Positions 1 to 8,247 of a DNA stretch of 64,000 bases are shown one piece after another (position 1 is the stretch's first letter; each line of letters opens with the position of its first letter). The notes under the pieces are model-generated. The model was given only the letters and a program-made list of their open reading frames with translations, searched no databases and had not been told where the DNA came from. The stretch lies in assembly GCF_024809855.1 (NCBI RefSeq), contig NZ_JANUEM010000011.1:62001-126000 (forward strand), read 5' to 3'. Made by a program: the position numbers and the translations under genes. The DNA is from Rheinheimera pacifica (GTDB taxonomy: Bacteria > Pseudomonadota > Gammaproteobacteria > Enterobacterales > Alteromonadaceae).

Positions 1-573
1 TTCTGCGGCTGTCAGATCTTCGGTGCTACGAAAAGTAATCTGCACCTGGCCACGGCTAATGTCAGCCTGCACGTTGCGGTAACGGATTTGATCTTCACGT
101 AAGTCGGCGCGGAAAGTTTGCACCATATCGTTCAGGTTTTTATCCAGCGCAGCTTTCATATCCACCGCCAGTAAAAAGTGCACACCGCCACGCAAGTCCA
201 GGCCTAAGTTCATCGGCGTAGCACCAATGGCGGTTAACCAACCGGGCGTGGCCGGAGCCAGATTAAGTGCGGTAACAAAATTTGTTCCCAACTGCTGGCT
301 GGCAATTTCACGGGCCTGCAACTGATCTTCGGTACTGTTAAAACGGGCCAGAATTTGGCCTTCTTCCAGCACCACCGATTTAGCGGCAATATTGGCAGCG
401 CGGAAGCTTTGTTCCAGTTGCAAGCGGGTTTGCTCTGCAACAGTACCACCGCGTGTAGCACTGATATTCAGCGCCGGATCTTCCGGATATAAGTTTGGCA
501 ACGCATACACCAGTGCCAGCAATAACATGCCAATCACCAGTACATAGCGCCAGGCAGGGTTTTTATTTAACAT
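1..573 (-). CDS. secD: Protein translocase subunit SecD, N-terminal part (cut by window edge)
   Basis: This is the first 191 residues of SecD, the inner-membrane protein that works with SecF and SecYEG to drive export by the proton-motive force. The start carries an AAGGA ribosome site. Residues about 10-27 form the first membrane helix, followed by the family signature YALPNLYPEDPA and the later LGLDLRGGVHFLL stretch that opens the periplasmic P1 region. The C-terminal part lies outside the window. The yajC gene that usually precedes secD is not upstream; a small unknown protein sits there instead, so this may be a secD copy unlinked to yajC. The family is clear; its status as the only or an extra copy cannot be judged here. 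Confidence 0.93.
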   Translation of the reverse strand, partial: MLNKNPAWRYVLVIGMLLLALVYALPNLYPEDPALNISATRGGTVAEQTRLQLEQSFRAANIAAKSVVLEEGQILARFNSTEDQLQAREIASQQLGTNFVTALNLAPATPGWLTAIGATPMNLGLDLRGGVHFLLAVDMKAALDKNLNDMVQTFRADLREDQIRYRNVQADISRGQVQITFRSTEDLTAAE

Positions 574-777
574 CAGTTTATCCTTACATTCTTCCTTACA
601 GCCACAACCGATATGGCAACTGCAAGACTGTGCAACACTTTGCGATAACCACGCAGATGGTTAATAACAGAAAAGGCAAAGTGTGATTTGTAACCGGCTG
701 AATACCGTGCAAGCACAAATAAAGTGCGCAAGTAGCACGTAAAATATGTAATCAGTTTGCCGGGCTAAGATCTAATT

Positions 778-1089
778 TCAGGAAAACAGTGGCGGCGCTC
801 TGGCTTGTTGCGGAGTAAGGAAAACGGATGAATGCAGTACAGACAATACCGCAGGAATGACAGAAGATGCACTGAACACAACACTGCGCTTTACAGGTAT
901 TACTGCAAGTTGAGGATCATCGTCTTTGTCTTGGGGTGTGTTCAGCGTATGCTGATGCAGTGAGGGGTTTACTGCATGAAATTGCGTATCTGCCAGGGGT
1001 GATAAGCGTGGATCGTGCACAAAAAGTTCTTGCGGCGTACACAATAAGCTTAGATAAAACAGTATGGCAAAACTACTCAGCCAGCGCAT
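778..1089 (-). CDS. Small exported hypothetical protein
   Basis: A 103-residue protein I do not recognise. It begins with a hydrophobic signal-like stretch (residues 5-17), has an acidic, histidine-bearing middle (HQHTLNTPQDKDDDP) and a second hydrophobic segment near residues 70-90, ending in a proline-rich tail. The start follows GAGGTG at good spacing, which supports translation. The overall shape (signal segment, short polar middle, hydrophobic C-terminus ending in APP) recalls small DUF2946-type proteins, but that is only a resemblance. It lies between hemN and secD on the same strand, 113 bases downstream of hemN and 204 bases upstream of secD. Confidence 0.45.
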   Translation of the reverse strand: MRWLSSFAILFYLSLLCTPQELFVHDPRLSPLADTQFHAVNPSLHQHTLNTPQDKDDDPQLAVIPVKRSVVFSASSVIPAVLSVLHSSVFLTPQQARAPPLFS

Positions 1090-1203
1090 AACACCTCATA
1101 TTACAGGGCACGTAATCTGCTAAGCAGACTTACGCAAGCGCATAATGGGCCCTAATTCACCCCAGCACAAGCGCTGGTAAAAAAAAATTTGCCATCGCAC
1201 GCA

Positions 1204-2565
1204 CTAAATCACCTTAGAATAACGCTGCTGACCCCGGCTTAAATAAGCATCAAAGCAGGCGCAAATACTGCGCACCCATAACCTCCCTGTTGCAGTGACA
1301 CTAATACGTTCGGCATATACTTCAACCAGGCCATCTTCCATAAACGGCTGCAAGTGTTCCAACGCTTGGGCAAAATATTGCCAAAAACCATGCAGGCGCC
1401 ACTGGCGGCTAAATGTTTCTACGTCCAGTTCAAAGTGGCAAATTAACTGGCTGATAAGTGCTGCCCGTAGTTTATCGTCATCGCTTAAGCTAAAACCACG
1501 CTCAACCGGTAACTGGCTGGCAGCAATAGCCGCATAATAGGCCGGTAACTCTTTGCTATTTTGCCACAGCACACCATTTACCTGGCTAATAGCGGACACG
1601 CCAAGGCCAATCAGCGCATTTTGCCCACCAGTAGTATAACCCTGAAAATTACGCTGCAGCTTACCGGCAAGCTGAGCTTTAGCCAGCGCATCACCGGGCC
1701 GGGCAAAATGGTCCATGCCAATAAACTGATAACCAGCCGCCATAAAGGCTTTAATAGCCAGGCATTGTAGCTGCAGCTTAAGCGCAGCATCTGGCAGGCT
1801 GGCATTATCAAGCTTGCGCTGGGCGGCAAAACGTTCGGGCAAATGCGCATAGCTGAATAACGAAATACGATCCGGGTTCAGCCGGATAATTTCATCCAGC
1901 GTGCTGGCAAAACTGTCTGGTTGCTGAAATGGTAAACCATATACCAGATCAAGATTAACTGAGTTAAACCCCAACTGGCGGCTCAGCTGCACCTGATGGC
2001 AAATAAGTGCGGTATCCTGCACCCGGTTAATGGCAATTTGCACTTTTTCATCTAAATCCTGTACACCAAAACTCACCCGGTTAAAGCCCAGCGAGCGTAA
2101 ATGCGCCAGCTTGCTGTCACTGCAACTGCGCGGGTCAATTTCAATGCTGATTTCCGCATCCGGCTCTATCGCAAAGTTGCCGTGCAGCAGCGCCATTAAA
2201 CGGCTAAGTTGCACTTCAGTTAAAAAAGTTGGCGTACCACCACCCAAATGCAGCTGGGTGATCTGCTTTTGCACCAAAAGCGTCCGGTACAATGCCATCT
2301 CCTCTGCCAGCGCATCCAAATAGCTATCGGCCTTATGCTGATGCCGGGTTACCACCTTATTGCAACCACAGTAGTAACACAGCTTATGGCAAAACGGGAT
2401 ATGGATATAAAGGCTAAGCTGATCTGGGCCTTGCCCTATTGCATTAGGGATCAGCATGTTATCAAAATCAGTACTTAGCGCCAGCGCTGTGGGGTAAGAG
2501 GTGTAACGCGGGCCGTTAATATTATACTTGCTGATTAATGTGGGGTCCCAGTTGCTGACAAACAT
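1204..2565 (-). CDS. hemN: Oxygen-independent coproporphyrinogen III oxidase
   Basis: HemN is a radical-SAM enzyme that decarboxylates coproporphyrinogen III to protoporphyrinogen IX without oxygen, in cytoplasmic heme synthesis. The 453-residue length matches the family (about 457). The cluster-binding motif CX3CX2C is seen as C59, C63 and C66 in HIPFCHKLCYYCGC, followed by the SAM-binding LHLGGGTPTFL segment. The start is preceded by AGAGG. The gene stands alone, divergent from the exported transglycosylase-like gene. Full-length HemN and not the shorter HemW is indicated by the N-terminal YTSYPTA stretch and the CGCNK extension of the cluster loop. Confidence 0.96.
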   Translation of the reverse strand: MFVSNWDPTLISKYNINGPRYTSYPTALALSTDFDNMLIPNAIGQGPDQLSLYIHIPFCHKLCYYCGCNKVVTRHQHKADSYLDALAEEMALYRTLLVQKQITQLHLGGGTPTFLTEVQLSRLMALLHGNFAIEPDAEISIEIDPRSCSDSKLAHLRSLGFNRVSFGVQDLDEKVQIAINRVQDTALICHQVQLSRQLGFNSVNLDLVYGLPFQQPDSFASTLDEIIRLNPDRISLFSYAHLPERFAAQRKLDNASLPDAALKLQLQCLAIKAFMAAGYQFIGMDHFARPGDALAKAQLAGKLQRNFQGYTTGGQNALIGLGVSAISQVNGVLWQNSKELPAYYAAIAASQLPVERGFSLSDDDKLRAALISQLICHFELDVETFSRQWRLHGFWQYFAQALEHLQPFMEDGLVEVYAERISVTATGRLWVRSICACFDAYLSRGQQRYSKVI

Positions 2566-2823
2566 CTTAACCTCTTTAACACTGTTGGTTTAACACTGCT
2601 GGCGATTGACGAATAGCCATAATAATCCCTGCTGTGTCAGCTGATATTGATCTGCCTCAGGCTTGGTTTAACTATCACTATGCAGGTGCAACAATATTCG
2701 TCAGCACCTCTGGTAACAGCGGAGAAAAGGATTTACTGTACTTGCTTATTAAGGCTGCGTTCAGCCTTGCTTTTAATGGCAGTTAACAACCGCTACAGCA
2801 GCAATAGCAACACCGGAGCAGAT

Positions 2824-3996
2824 ATGGGATCCAAGTTACATAGCAGATACCGGGCATTTGCCATTGCTACGCTATTTGGATGTATGTCGGCGCAACACGC
2901 TCTGGCTCAGGAACAGGTGTTTCCTCCTTACCAGAACTGGGCTGAAGTCGTGCGCAGCAAGCCTTATGCAGAAAGCAAAGGTGTGTATGACAATGTGATG
3001 AATGTACGGCGCTGGATCCTTACCCGCTCAGGTCATTGCACTGAACGCAACCGCCATCTATTGTTTGATATGCGTGGTAATTTTCTGCAGTTTATTGAAG
3101 ACGCTACTGACTCTTTGCAAACCCAGCTGATTTTGAACCAAACCCGTCAGGGCATGGCACAACAAGGTGTGGTTCATGCCTGGGTAGAAGGCAATAGCCA
3201 GACCCTGGGTTACCCTTTTGCTATTCGCTGTCACCAGCCCTATGTCGATTTACCTCTGGCTATATCGCGCTACCTGGGAGAGCTCCCGGACGGCCGCTTG
3301 TCTGGAAACTGGGATGGCATTAAGGTGGGCAGCCCAGACAAACAAGCCTCATTGCATGACACCCTACGTCTGGTGCACACCCGCCGGGTGCAGCAAAAGC
3401 GTATCAGTCTGCCCGACAACTTACTTTCAGATCTGGCCGGTATGTTAATTATCGAAAGTGGTGGCGTGCGCGAAGCGCATTCAAAAGCCAATGCCAGGGG
3501 GATCCTGCAGCTGACACCACAGGCACTGAAAGATTGCAAAGTTCCAAACAATAAACAACTGCACCGTATTGCTCAGGTAGATTGTGCGCTATGGCTGTTT
3601 GAACGTAACCACCGGATGCTGCGGCCGGTATTTTTGACGCGCTTTGGCCATCTGCCGGAAGAAAAGCAGGAGCACATTTACCGGCTGCTGCTGATCCAGG
3701 CTTACCATGGCGGCCCCGGCCGGGTAAGAGCGCTGCTGATAGACGACGAGTTCAGCAAACCCGCTGCTTATTTTGCCGAACACCATCAGGACTTCAGTGC
3801 CGGTGATATCGCCTTTGGTATGGTATTCCATAACCTGGGCCGCAATCGTTTAGGCTTCGCCTCATTGTATTACACTGCCGATATCCGCATTGCGCTGCAA
3901 CAACTGGAATCCAAGCAAAGCGCCCGTCTCGCTCTGGGCCAGCCGGCCAAGGCACCGATACCACCGGGAACAAAGCCGCTAAGCGACAAGCTGTAA
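2824..3996 (+). CDS. Secreted lytic-transglycosylase-like protein
   Basis: The reading frame is open upstream to 2647, but the ATG at 2824 has a GGAG site and starts a classical signal peptide (ending ...QHALAQ), so the mature protein is periplasmic, about 390 residues before cleavage. The C-terminal half carries an SLT-type fold: IIESGG (the Glu would be the catalytic acid), GILQLTP, and a later AYHGGPGRV segment, the usual goose-lysozyme-like order. It probably cleaves peptidoglycan glycan strands. The N-terminal half (residues about 30-190) is not a domain I recognise. It is monocistronic as far as can be seen. Confidence 0.72.
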   Translation: MGSKLHSRYRAFAIATLFGCMSAQHALAQEQVFPPYQNWAEVVRSKPYAESKGVYDNVMNVRRWILTRSGHCTERNRHLLFDMRGNFLQFIEDATDSLQTQLILNQTRQGMAQQGVVHAWVEGNSQTLGYPFAIRCHQPYVDLPLAISRYLGELPDGRLSGNWDGIKVGSPDKQASLHDTLRLVHTRRVQQKRISLPDNLLSDLAGMLIIESGGVREAHSKANARGILQLTPQALKDCKVPNNKQLHRIAQVDCALWLFERNHRMLRPVFLTRFGHLPEEKQEHIYRLLLIQAYHGGPGRVRALLIDDEFSKPAAYFAEHHQDFSAGDIAFGMVFHNLGRNRLGFASLYYTADIRIALQQLESKQSARLALGQPAKAPIPPGTKPLSDKL

Positions 3997-4103
3997 CAGC
4001 TTATACCGGTTATGCACGCCCAGGCTGAGGCTTACTAAATTTCGATAACCCACTGCCGGTCTTGTTTACACTTTCCATATTCATCAATAAACTTGAGTGA
4101 AAT

Positions 4104-4943
4104 CTATACAATAGTAACCGCATCTATATCCAGCACAAATCCGGTAGAAAGTTGCTGAGCAGATTGCTTAGTATCGTCAATCAGTGAGCTGATCTCGTCC
4201 ATTTGTTTTTCGGTATCTTTGCCTTTGTCGTTATTACGCAACATCGCTTTTAGCATATTAAACAGTGATTGCAGCTCCCTGACGGTTTCCTGCAGCATCC
4301 GCTGATCTTCCTGGCGTTGTTGCCGGGCTTTATCATCTGCCAATGGCCTTTGCTGCTGTAAATTCAAACCCCTTTCGGCTGCTTCGGTTTGCTTACCGTT
4401 ATCGTCAGCTGTTTCAGTATCATCCGGTAAAGCAGGCGTTGCCACTATGGGGTCTGAAGGTTCGTCAGCCACCACAAGGCTGTCATCGGCTGTTTCAGTC
4501 ATTACAGCCTTATCAGAGTTCGCTGTTAATGGCATATCTGAGACTGAACTACCGGCAGAACCTCCTTCCTGCAAATCTTTAGCGGCCCCTTTTAGCTCTC
4601 CGGCCAGTAGCTTAAGCTCGCGAAGAAGAGCTTTAGGTGCCATGCCACCAAACATCATCAGCATTTTTTTAAGCTCATCAATCCGCTTTTTAACTTCAGC
4701 TACGCGCTCGCGGGCCCTGGCTTTTTTAGCTTGCAGATGCTGATCCATACTTGATCTTACCGCTTTAGATAACGCCAGTTTTTCCTGTGCAGCCTTACTC
4801 AGATTTACCCGGACAGACTCATTATCCCCTTGCGTAGCGCTCAAATAACCAGCCTGCCCGGGCTTTAGCTGAGTACCGCCAGAGACGTCGTTGCCAGCTT
4901 TATAAGCCTGTAAGGTGCGATTTGCTGAAATTGATGAAACCAT
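4104..4943 (-). CDS. Coiled-coil hypothetical protein
   Basis: A 279-residue soluble protein without signal peptide or membrane segment. Residues about 55-120 are highly charged and heptad-like (KKRIDELKKMLMMFGG, LLRELKLLAGELKGAAKDL), the centre is acidic and low in complexity (DDTETADDNGKQ), and residues 195-270 form a second helical stretch. The N-terminus (SISANRTLQAYKAG) looks like the unstructured starts seen on several proteobacterial unknowns, including the DUF5610 protein at 10.3 kb. No function can be assigned. The ribosome site is weak, so the exact start is uncertain. Confidence 0.55.
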   Translation of the reverse strand: MVSSISANRTLQAYKAGNDVSGGTQLKPGQAGYLSATQGDNESVRVNLSKAAQEKLALSKAVRSSMDQHLQAKKARARERVAEVKKRIDELKKMLMMFGGMAPKALLRELKLLAGELKGAAKDLQEGGSAGSSVSDMPLTANSDKAVMTETADDSLVVADEPSDPIVATPALPDDTETADDNGKQTEAAERGLNLQQQRPLADDKARQQRQEDQRMLQETVRELQSLFNMLKAMLRNNDKGKDTEKQMDEISSLIDDTKQSAQQLSTGFVLDIDAVTIV

Positions 4944-5158
4944 AATGGGCAGCCAGACAAAATTTTACTATTTATCGGCCAGTGCGGTACAAACTTAAAA
5001 TAATTCTAAATAAACCCAAGACGTTCAGAGCCAGTTTCAATTATTACTTGTAACTCATAACCGGAGCTTAACAACGCCACCGGACAAGGGCTTTTACTGC
5101 TACAAACCGAGGTATCCTGCGGGTAACTTATATGGATAGGAATATTGCGTTATGCTTT

Positions 5159-5590
5159 TTATAATGTCATATGCAGCAGCGGGTAAGGCTTGCCCTGACC
5201 ATCAGTTGGCGAGCGCCCGGTTACAGCAAAGCCTATATGCTGATAAAACCCCAGCGCCTGCGGGTTCTGCTCGTTAACATCCACTTTTGTTGCGCCTTGT
5301 GTACTAATGGCATGAACTGCCAGCATAGAGCCAATCCCCTGCCCGCGAAACTCTGGTGCAATAAACAGCATTTCAATATTGCCATCATGTACACCGCAAA
5401 ACCCGGCTATTTTGCCGGTATTGGTTTTAGCACAGGTTAAGTTAACCGCAGCAAAATACTGTTCCAGAATAAGTGGTTTAAGTTGCTGTAAATCGTCTTC
5501 AGATAAAAAATCGTGTGTGGCCCTAACTGACGCTTCCCAAATGTCGATAAGCGTTTGATACTCTGCTTTACTTGCTCTTTCAATCTTCAT
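5159..5590 (-). CDS. GNAT-family N-acetyltransferase
   Basis: A compact 143-residue GNAT enzyme that would transfer acetyl from acetyl-CoA to an amine. The acetyl-CoA-binding motif A is clear (FIAPEFRGQGIGSML), followed by VDVNEQNPQALGFYQHIGF, the usual motif B. The N-terminal WEASVRATHDFL is typical of a common small bacterial subfamily of unknown substrate. I chose the ATG that gives MKIERA; a GTG eleven codons upstream is also possible. It stands alone between unrelated genes. Confidence 0.85.
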   Translation of the reverse strand: MKIERASKAEYQTLIDIWEASVRATHDFLSEDDLQQLKPLILEQYFAAVNLTCAKTNTGKIAGFCGVHDGNIEMLFIAPEFRGQGIGSMLAVHAISTQGATKVDVNEQNPQALGFYQHIGFAVTGRSPTDGQGKPYPLLHMTL

Positions 5591-5739
5591 TAATAAACCC
5601 GAGTAAAATTTGCCATTCAGCACCTGACTTAAAGCCAGATATCAACAATGGCAAGAGGTAGCTGGATCCAGTCTATGCCGCTATCTCAATGTAAATCAAG
5701 CATTTTCATCTTGTATAAATTTCTGTTGCTGCAAATAAC

Positions 5740-5761
5740 AAAGGCCGCAAGAGCGGCCTTT
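5740..5761 (-). terminator. Intrinsic terminator after the sigma/DUF4097 operon
   Basis: A perfect 9-bp stem (AAAGGCCGC / GCGGCCTTT) with a four-base loop lies 33 bases past the DUF4097 stop on the minus strand, followed there by a T-rich run. It is nearly symmetric and could act in both directions. Confidence 0.75.
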
Positions 5762-5793
5762 GTTGGCAGAAAAACATTACGTTTTAATGCGGC

Positions 5794-6768
5794 TTACAAC
5801 TTATCCAGCTCTATATCGCCGCTTACTGTACTTAGCTCTACACTGCCATCACCACTGCCCAGTGTGAACTGCAGGCTGCGGGCCGGGCCGTATTTGGCTT
5901 TATTGGCTTTGTCGTTGCTCAGCTGGTTTTTAATGCTGCCACCGGCTGAGGCTTTAATGTCAAAGCGGGCGCTAACGTTGCTGTCCAGTTTTAGTTCAAT
6001 ATCACCGCTTACGCTGCTACCACTAATACGCGGGCTGGCCGAGCCTTTTAATTTGGCATCAATTTCGCCGTTTACCGTGCTTAGTTTTAGCTGTTTAGTG
6101 CCGTTTAAATCAAGTTCAGCATCGCCGTTTACGGTGCTGACACTTACTTCTTCGGCACTGCTTTTAGCATTAATCTTACCGTTAACTACGTCATAGCTCA
6201 GGCGGCCACTTGAGCCTTCGTCATCTATTTTGCCGTTAACCGAGCTTAGTTCTACCTTACCGCTGGCACTTTTTACTTTAATTTCGCCATTTACCGTGCT
6301 CAGTTTTGCACTGTTGCGCAGGTCAAAGGCCTTAACATCGCCGTTTACCGTACTGATTTGGCTGCTGCCATGAATACCCTTTACAGTAACATTGCCGTTT
6401 ACGCCTTTAAACTCAACACTACTGCCTACCGGTACATCAAAACTTAGCTCTGCGTTGTTGGCTTTATCGCGCCAGTTGTAATTAACCTGCCGTGGCATGG
6501 TCATTTCAAAACGGGTAAAACCGTCTTTGCTTTCCAGCGTATAACCGGTAGCTTTTTCATCCAGCTTACCGCTGGCTTTAAACTGGTTACTACTTACGGC
6601 ATTAATGGTTATTTCACCGCTCATTACTTCAATATAAATTTTCTCGTTGGCGCTTACCGCCCGGCTTTCATTTACGGCTTCACGCGCATCGGCTAATACC
6701 AGTTGGCTAAAGCCCAATAACACTAAACTGCCAAGGCCAAAGGCCCATGTTTTTGCCATTGTATTCAT
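5794..6768 (-). CDS. Exported DUF4097-family beta-repeat protein
   Basis: A 324-residue exported protein with a signal peptide ending near VLADA. Residues about 110-290 are a run of short repeats of the form STVNGDV/STVNGEI/SSVNGKI/STVSGDI spaced by about 18-22 residues, as expected for a right-handed beta-helix of the DUF4097 (adhesin-like) family. Such proteins are surface or periplasmic and often sit beside envelope-stress sigma factors; the molecular role is not known. It is third in an operon with an ECF sigma factor and a single-pass membrane protein, starting 10 bases after the latter with an AGGAG site, so it is likely an output or sensor of that sigma system. Confidence 0.82.
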   Translation of the reverse strand: MNTMAKTWAFGLGSLVLLGFSQLVLADAREAVNESRAVSANEKIYIEVMSGEITINAVSSNQFKASGKLDEKATGYTLESKDGFTRFEMTMPRQVNYNWRDKANNAELSFDVPVGSSVEFKGVNGNVTVKGIHGSSQISTVNGDVKAFDLRNSAKLSTVNGEIKVKSASGKVELSSVNGKIDDEGSSGRLSYDVVNGKINAKSSAEEVSVSTVNGDAELDLNGTKQLKLSTVNGEIDAKLKGSASPRISGSSVSGDIELKLDSNVSARFDIKASAGGSIKNQLSNDKANKAKYGPARSLQFTLGSGDGSVELSTVSGDIELDKL

Positions 6769-6778
6769 ATGTTATCTC

Positions 6779-7285
6779 CTAACTTATTACTAAAGGTTGT
6801 TGCAGTGTCGCCTGTTGCAGGTAAGACAACTGCTGTTGATACAAGCTTTGCAACTGCGCTAACAGCTGCGGTTCATCCGGATAAAATGCTAACGCCTGGC
6901 GTACCTGGGCTATTGCCTGATCCCACACACGTATTTGTTGCTGCCAATTATCAAAACCCTCGGCCACGGCCACCATCTGGCTTAGCTGGGTAGCTTTTTG
7001 CTGTTCATAAATTTGCAGCAGCGTTAGCTCTGCGCTGGGCATAGCCGCGGTGGTGCTGGTAGTACCGGGCATAAGTGCCTGCTGCCAGCCAAATACACTC
7101 AACAGCCCCAGCATAGCGGCAACGCCCCAATACCAGCGCTTTGGCTTGCTTTTGCCAACAGTGGGGGCTTCTGGCTGTTGCTCAACTGTTTCAAGCTGTG
7201 CGGCGATATCCGACCATAAATCACGTTGTGGTGCTATCTGCGATGCCAGTTGGCTGATAGCCTTATCAAGTTGCTGCTCATTCAT
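6779..7285 (-). CDS. Single-pass membrane protein, probable anti-sigma partner
   Basis: A 168-residue protein with one membrane helix (about residues 52-68, WYWGVAAMLGLLSVFGW), a glutamine-rich cytoplasmic N-terminus and a helical periplasmic C-terminus rich in Gln and Leu. Its start overlaps the end of the sigma-factor gene by eight bases with a GGAG site inside it, so the two are translationally coupled. Size, topology and position are those of anti-sigma regulators, but I see no clear zinc-binding anti-sigma motif (no HxxxCxxC), so the role is inferred from context. Confidence 0.7.
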   Translation of the reverse strand: MNEQQLDKAISQLASQIAPQRDLWSDIAAQLETVEQQPEAPTVGKSKPKRWYWGVAAMLGLLSVFGWQQALMPGTTSTTAAMPSAELTLLQIYEQQKATQLSQMVAVAEGFDNWQQQIRVWDQAIAQVRQALAFYPDEPQLLAQLQSLYQQQLSYLQQATLQQPLVIS

Positions 7286-7802
7286 CTGCTAACCACTCCT
7301 GTAACAGTTGTCTGGCTCTGAAATACTGTGCTTTAGAGGTACCTTCAGCGATACCCAGTAACGTTGCAATTTCCTGGTGCTGATACCCCTCCAGAGCAAA
7401 TAATACAAATACTGCTCTGGCCTGTGCCGGCAGGCGCTGTATCGCCTGCTCCAGTGGCGCCTCTGCGCTGGTGCACTCTACCGTTTGCTCAGCCAGTTCA
7501 GGCTGCTCGTCACTGCTGTCGGTTAAGCGCAGGTATTTTTCCTGACGCCATATATCAATAGCAGTGCGGGTAGCAATACTGTGCAGCCAGGTGGCGAAGC
7601 TACTGTCACCGCGAAACCCGCCCAGTTGTTGCCATACCTTAATAAAAATTTCCTGGCTGGCATCTTCAGCTTTTTGCTTATTGGCCAGCAAGCGCCAGCA
7701 AATAGCGTATACCCGGCCGACATACTGCTGATACAGGTAATAAAAGGCCTGTTTGTCGCCTTTTTGCGCAGCTGTGACTGCCTGCGCAATCTCCATTGCC
7801 AT
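7278..7802 (-). CDS. ECF-type RNA polymerase sigma factor
   Basis: A 174-residue sigma-70 family protein with only regions 2 and 4, as in ECF factors. Region 2 is seen in AFYYLYQQYVGRVYAICWRLL and AEDASQEIFIKVWQ, with FATWLHSIATRTAIDIWR as region 2.4; region 4 is LPAQARAVFVLFALEGYQHQEIA with the helix-turn-helix GIAEGTSKAQYFRAR. It heads the three-gene operon with the membrane partner and DUF4097 protein and would direct transcription of an envelope-stress regulon. The start has AAGGG at proper spacing. Confidence 0.93.
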   Translation of the reverse strand: MAMEIAQAVTAAQKGDKQAFYYLYQQYVGRVYAICWRLLANKQKAEDASQEIFIKVWQQLGGFRGDSSFATWLHSIATRTAIDIWRQEKYLRLTDSSDEQPELAEQTVECTSAEAPLEQAIQRLPAQARAVFVLFALEGYQHQEIATLLGIAEGTSKAQYFRARQLLQEWLADE

Positions 7803-7939
7803 AAACGCCCTTAAATACCAAAGTTATTGTGTTAATTGTCAGGTTAGTCGGCAGGGTAAAACGAAAGGTTTAAACGCAGCAAAATTTTTATTGGTAATTT
7901 TCTTCAGTTTGGTTATGCAGGCAGCCTATTGGCAGAAAA

Positions 7940-7965
7940 AATAAAGCGGGGGCCAGGGCCCCCGC
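7940..7965 (-). terminator. Strong minus-strand intrinsic terminator in gene-free patch
   Basis: An 8-bp all-GC stem (GCGGGGGC / GCCCCCGC, loop CAGG) followed on the minus strand by TTTATTTTTT. No annotated minus-strand gene ends here: the next one upstream in that direction is about 1 kb away beyond rluF. It therefore implies a short unannotated transcript coming from about 7966-8086. A small second hairpin (CACTA/TAGTG) lies directly beside it. Confidence 0.75.
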
Positions 7966-8086
7966 CACTAAATAGTGTTTAATAATCCAGGAAGGAAGGT
8001 GTAACGCTGTGCATTGTGCCCGGCTTAAGTGTCAGTTGTGTTACAACTTAGCGATAGTTTTATGAAGTCTTTTAATGGTCACGGGT

Positions 8087-8160
8087 AAAAAAAGCCGGAC
8101 CCTATAGATCCGGCAAATTTGAAACACTAGGAGGAACAGTTTGCCTTAGCAGGCAATACC
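8087..8160 (-). ncRNA. Candidate small RNA with exposed CCUCC motif (3' part)
   Basis: Read on the minus strand, this stretch has hairpin TTGCC-TGCTAA-GGCAA (8141-8156), a single-stranded CTGTTCCTCCTAGTGT segment, an AU-rich spacer, then a GCCGGA/TCCGGC terminator stem (8094-8114) followed by seven T residues (8087-8093). The order stem, pyrimidine anti-Shine-Dalgarno seed, A/U-rich patch, terminator is that of Hfq-dependent base-pairing RNAs; CyaR carries a similar CCUCC seed. The 5' end and promoter are not clear. The 445-base patch 7803-8247 contains no other gene I can support; a second possible transcript ends at the terminator at 7946-7965. Confidence 0.4.
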
Positions 8161-8247
8161 TAATATGCAGGCTAAGTGTTACAGCCAGATGATCTTGCAC
8201 CGCTATATCGGTTATTATCAGCATCTTTATTTTGATGGCTTAACCTG

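Noticed and set aside
2566-2660. TTGAT-like half-site before hemN as an FNR box
   Set aside because: Only one half matches; the second half of TTGAT-N4-ATCAA is absent.
5648-6196. 182-codon plus-strand frame rich in Ser and Leu opposite the DUF4097 gene
   Set aside because: It is the antisense of the repeat protein; repeated VNG codons keep the opposite frame open. No ribosome site and no family pattern.
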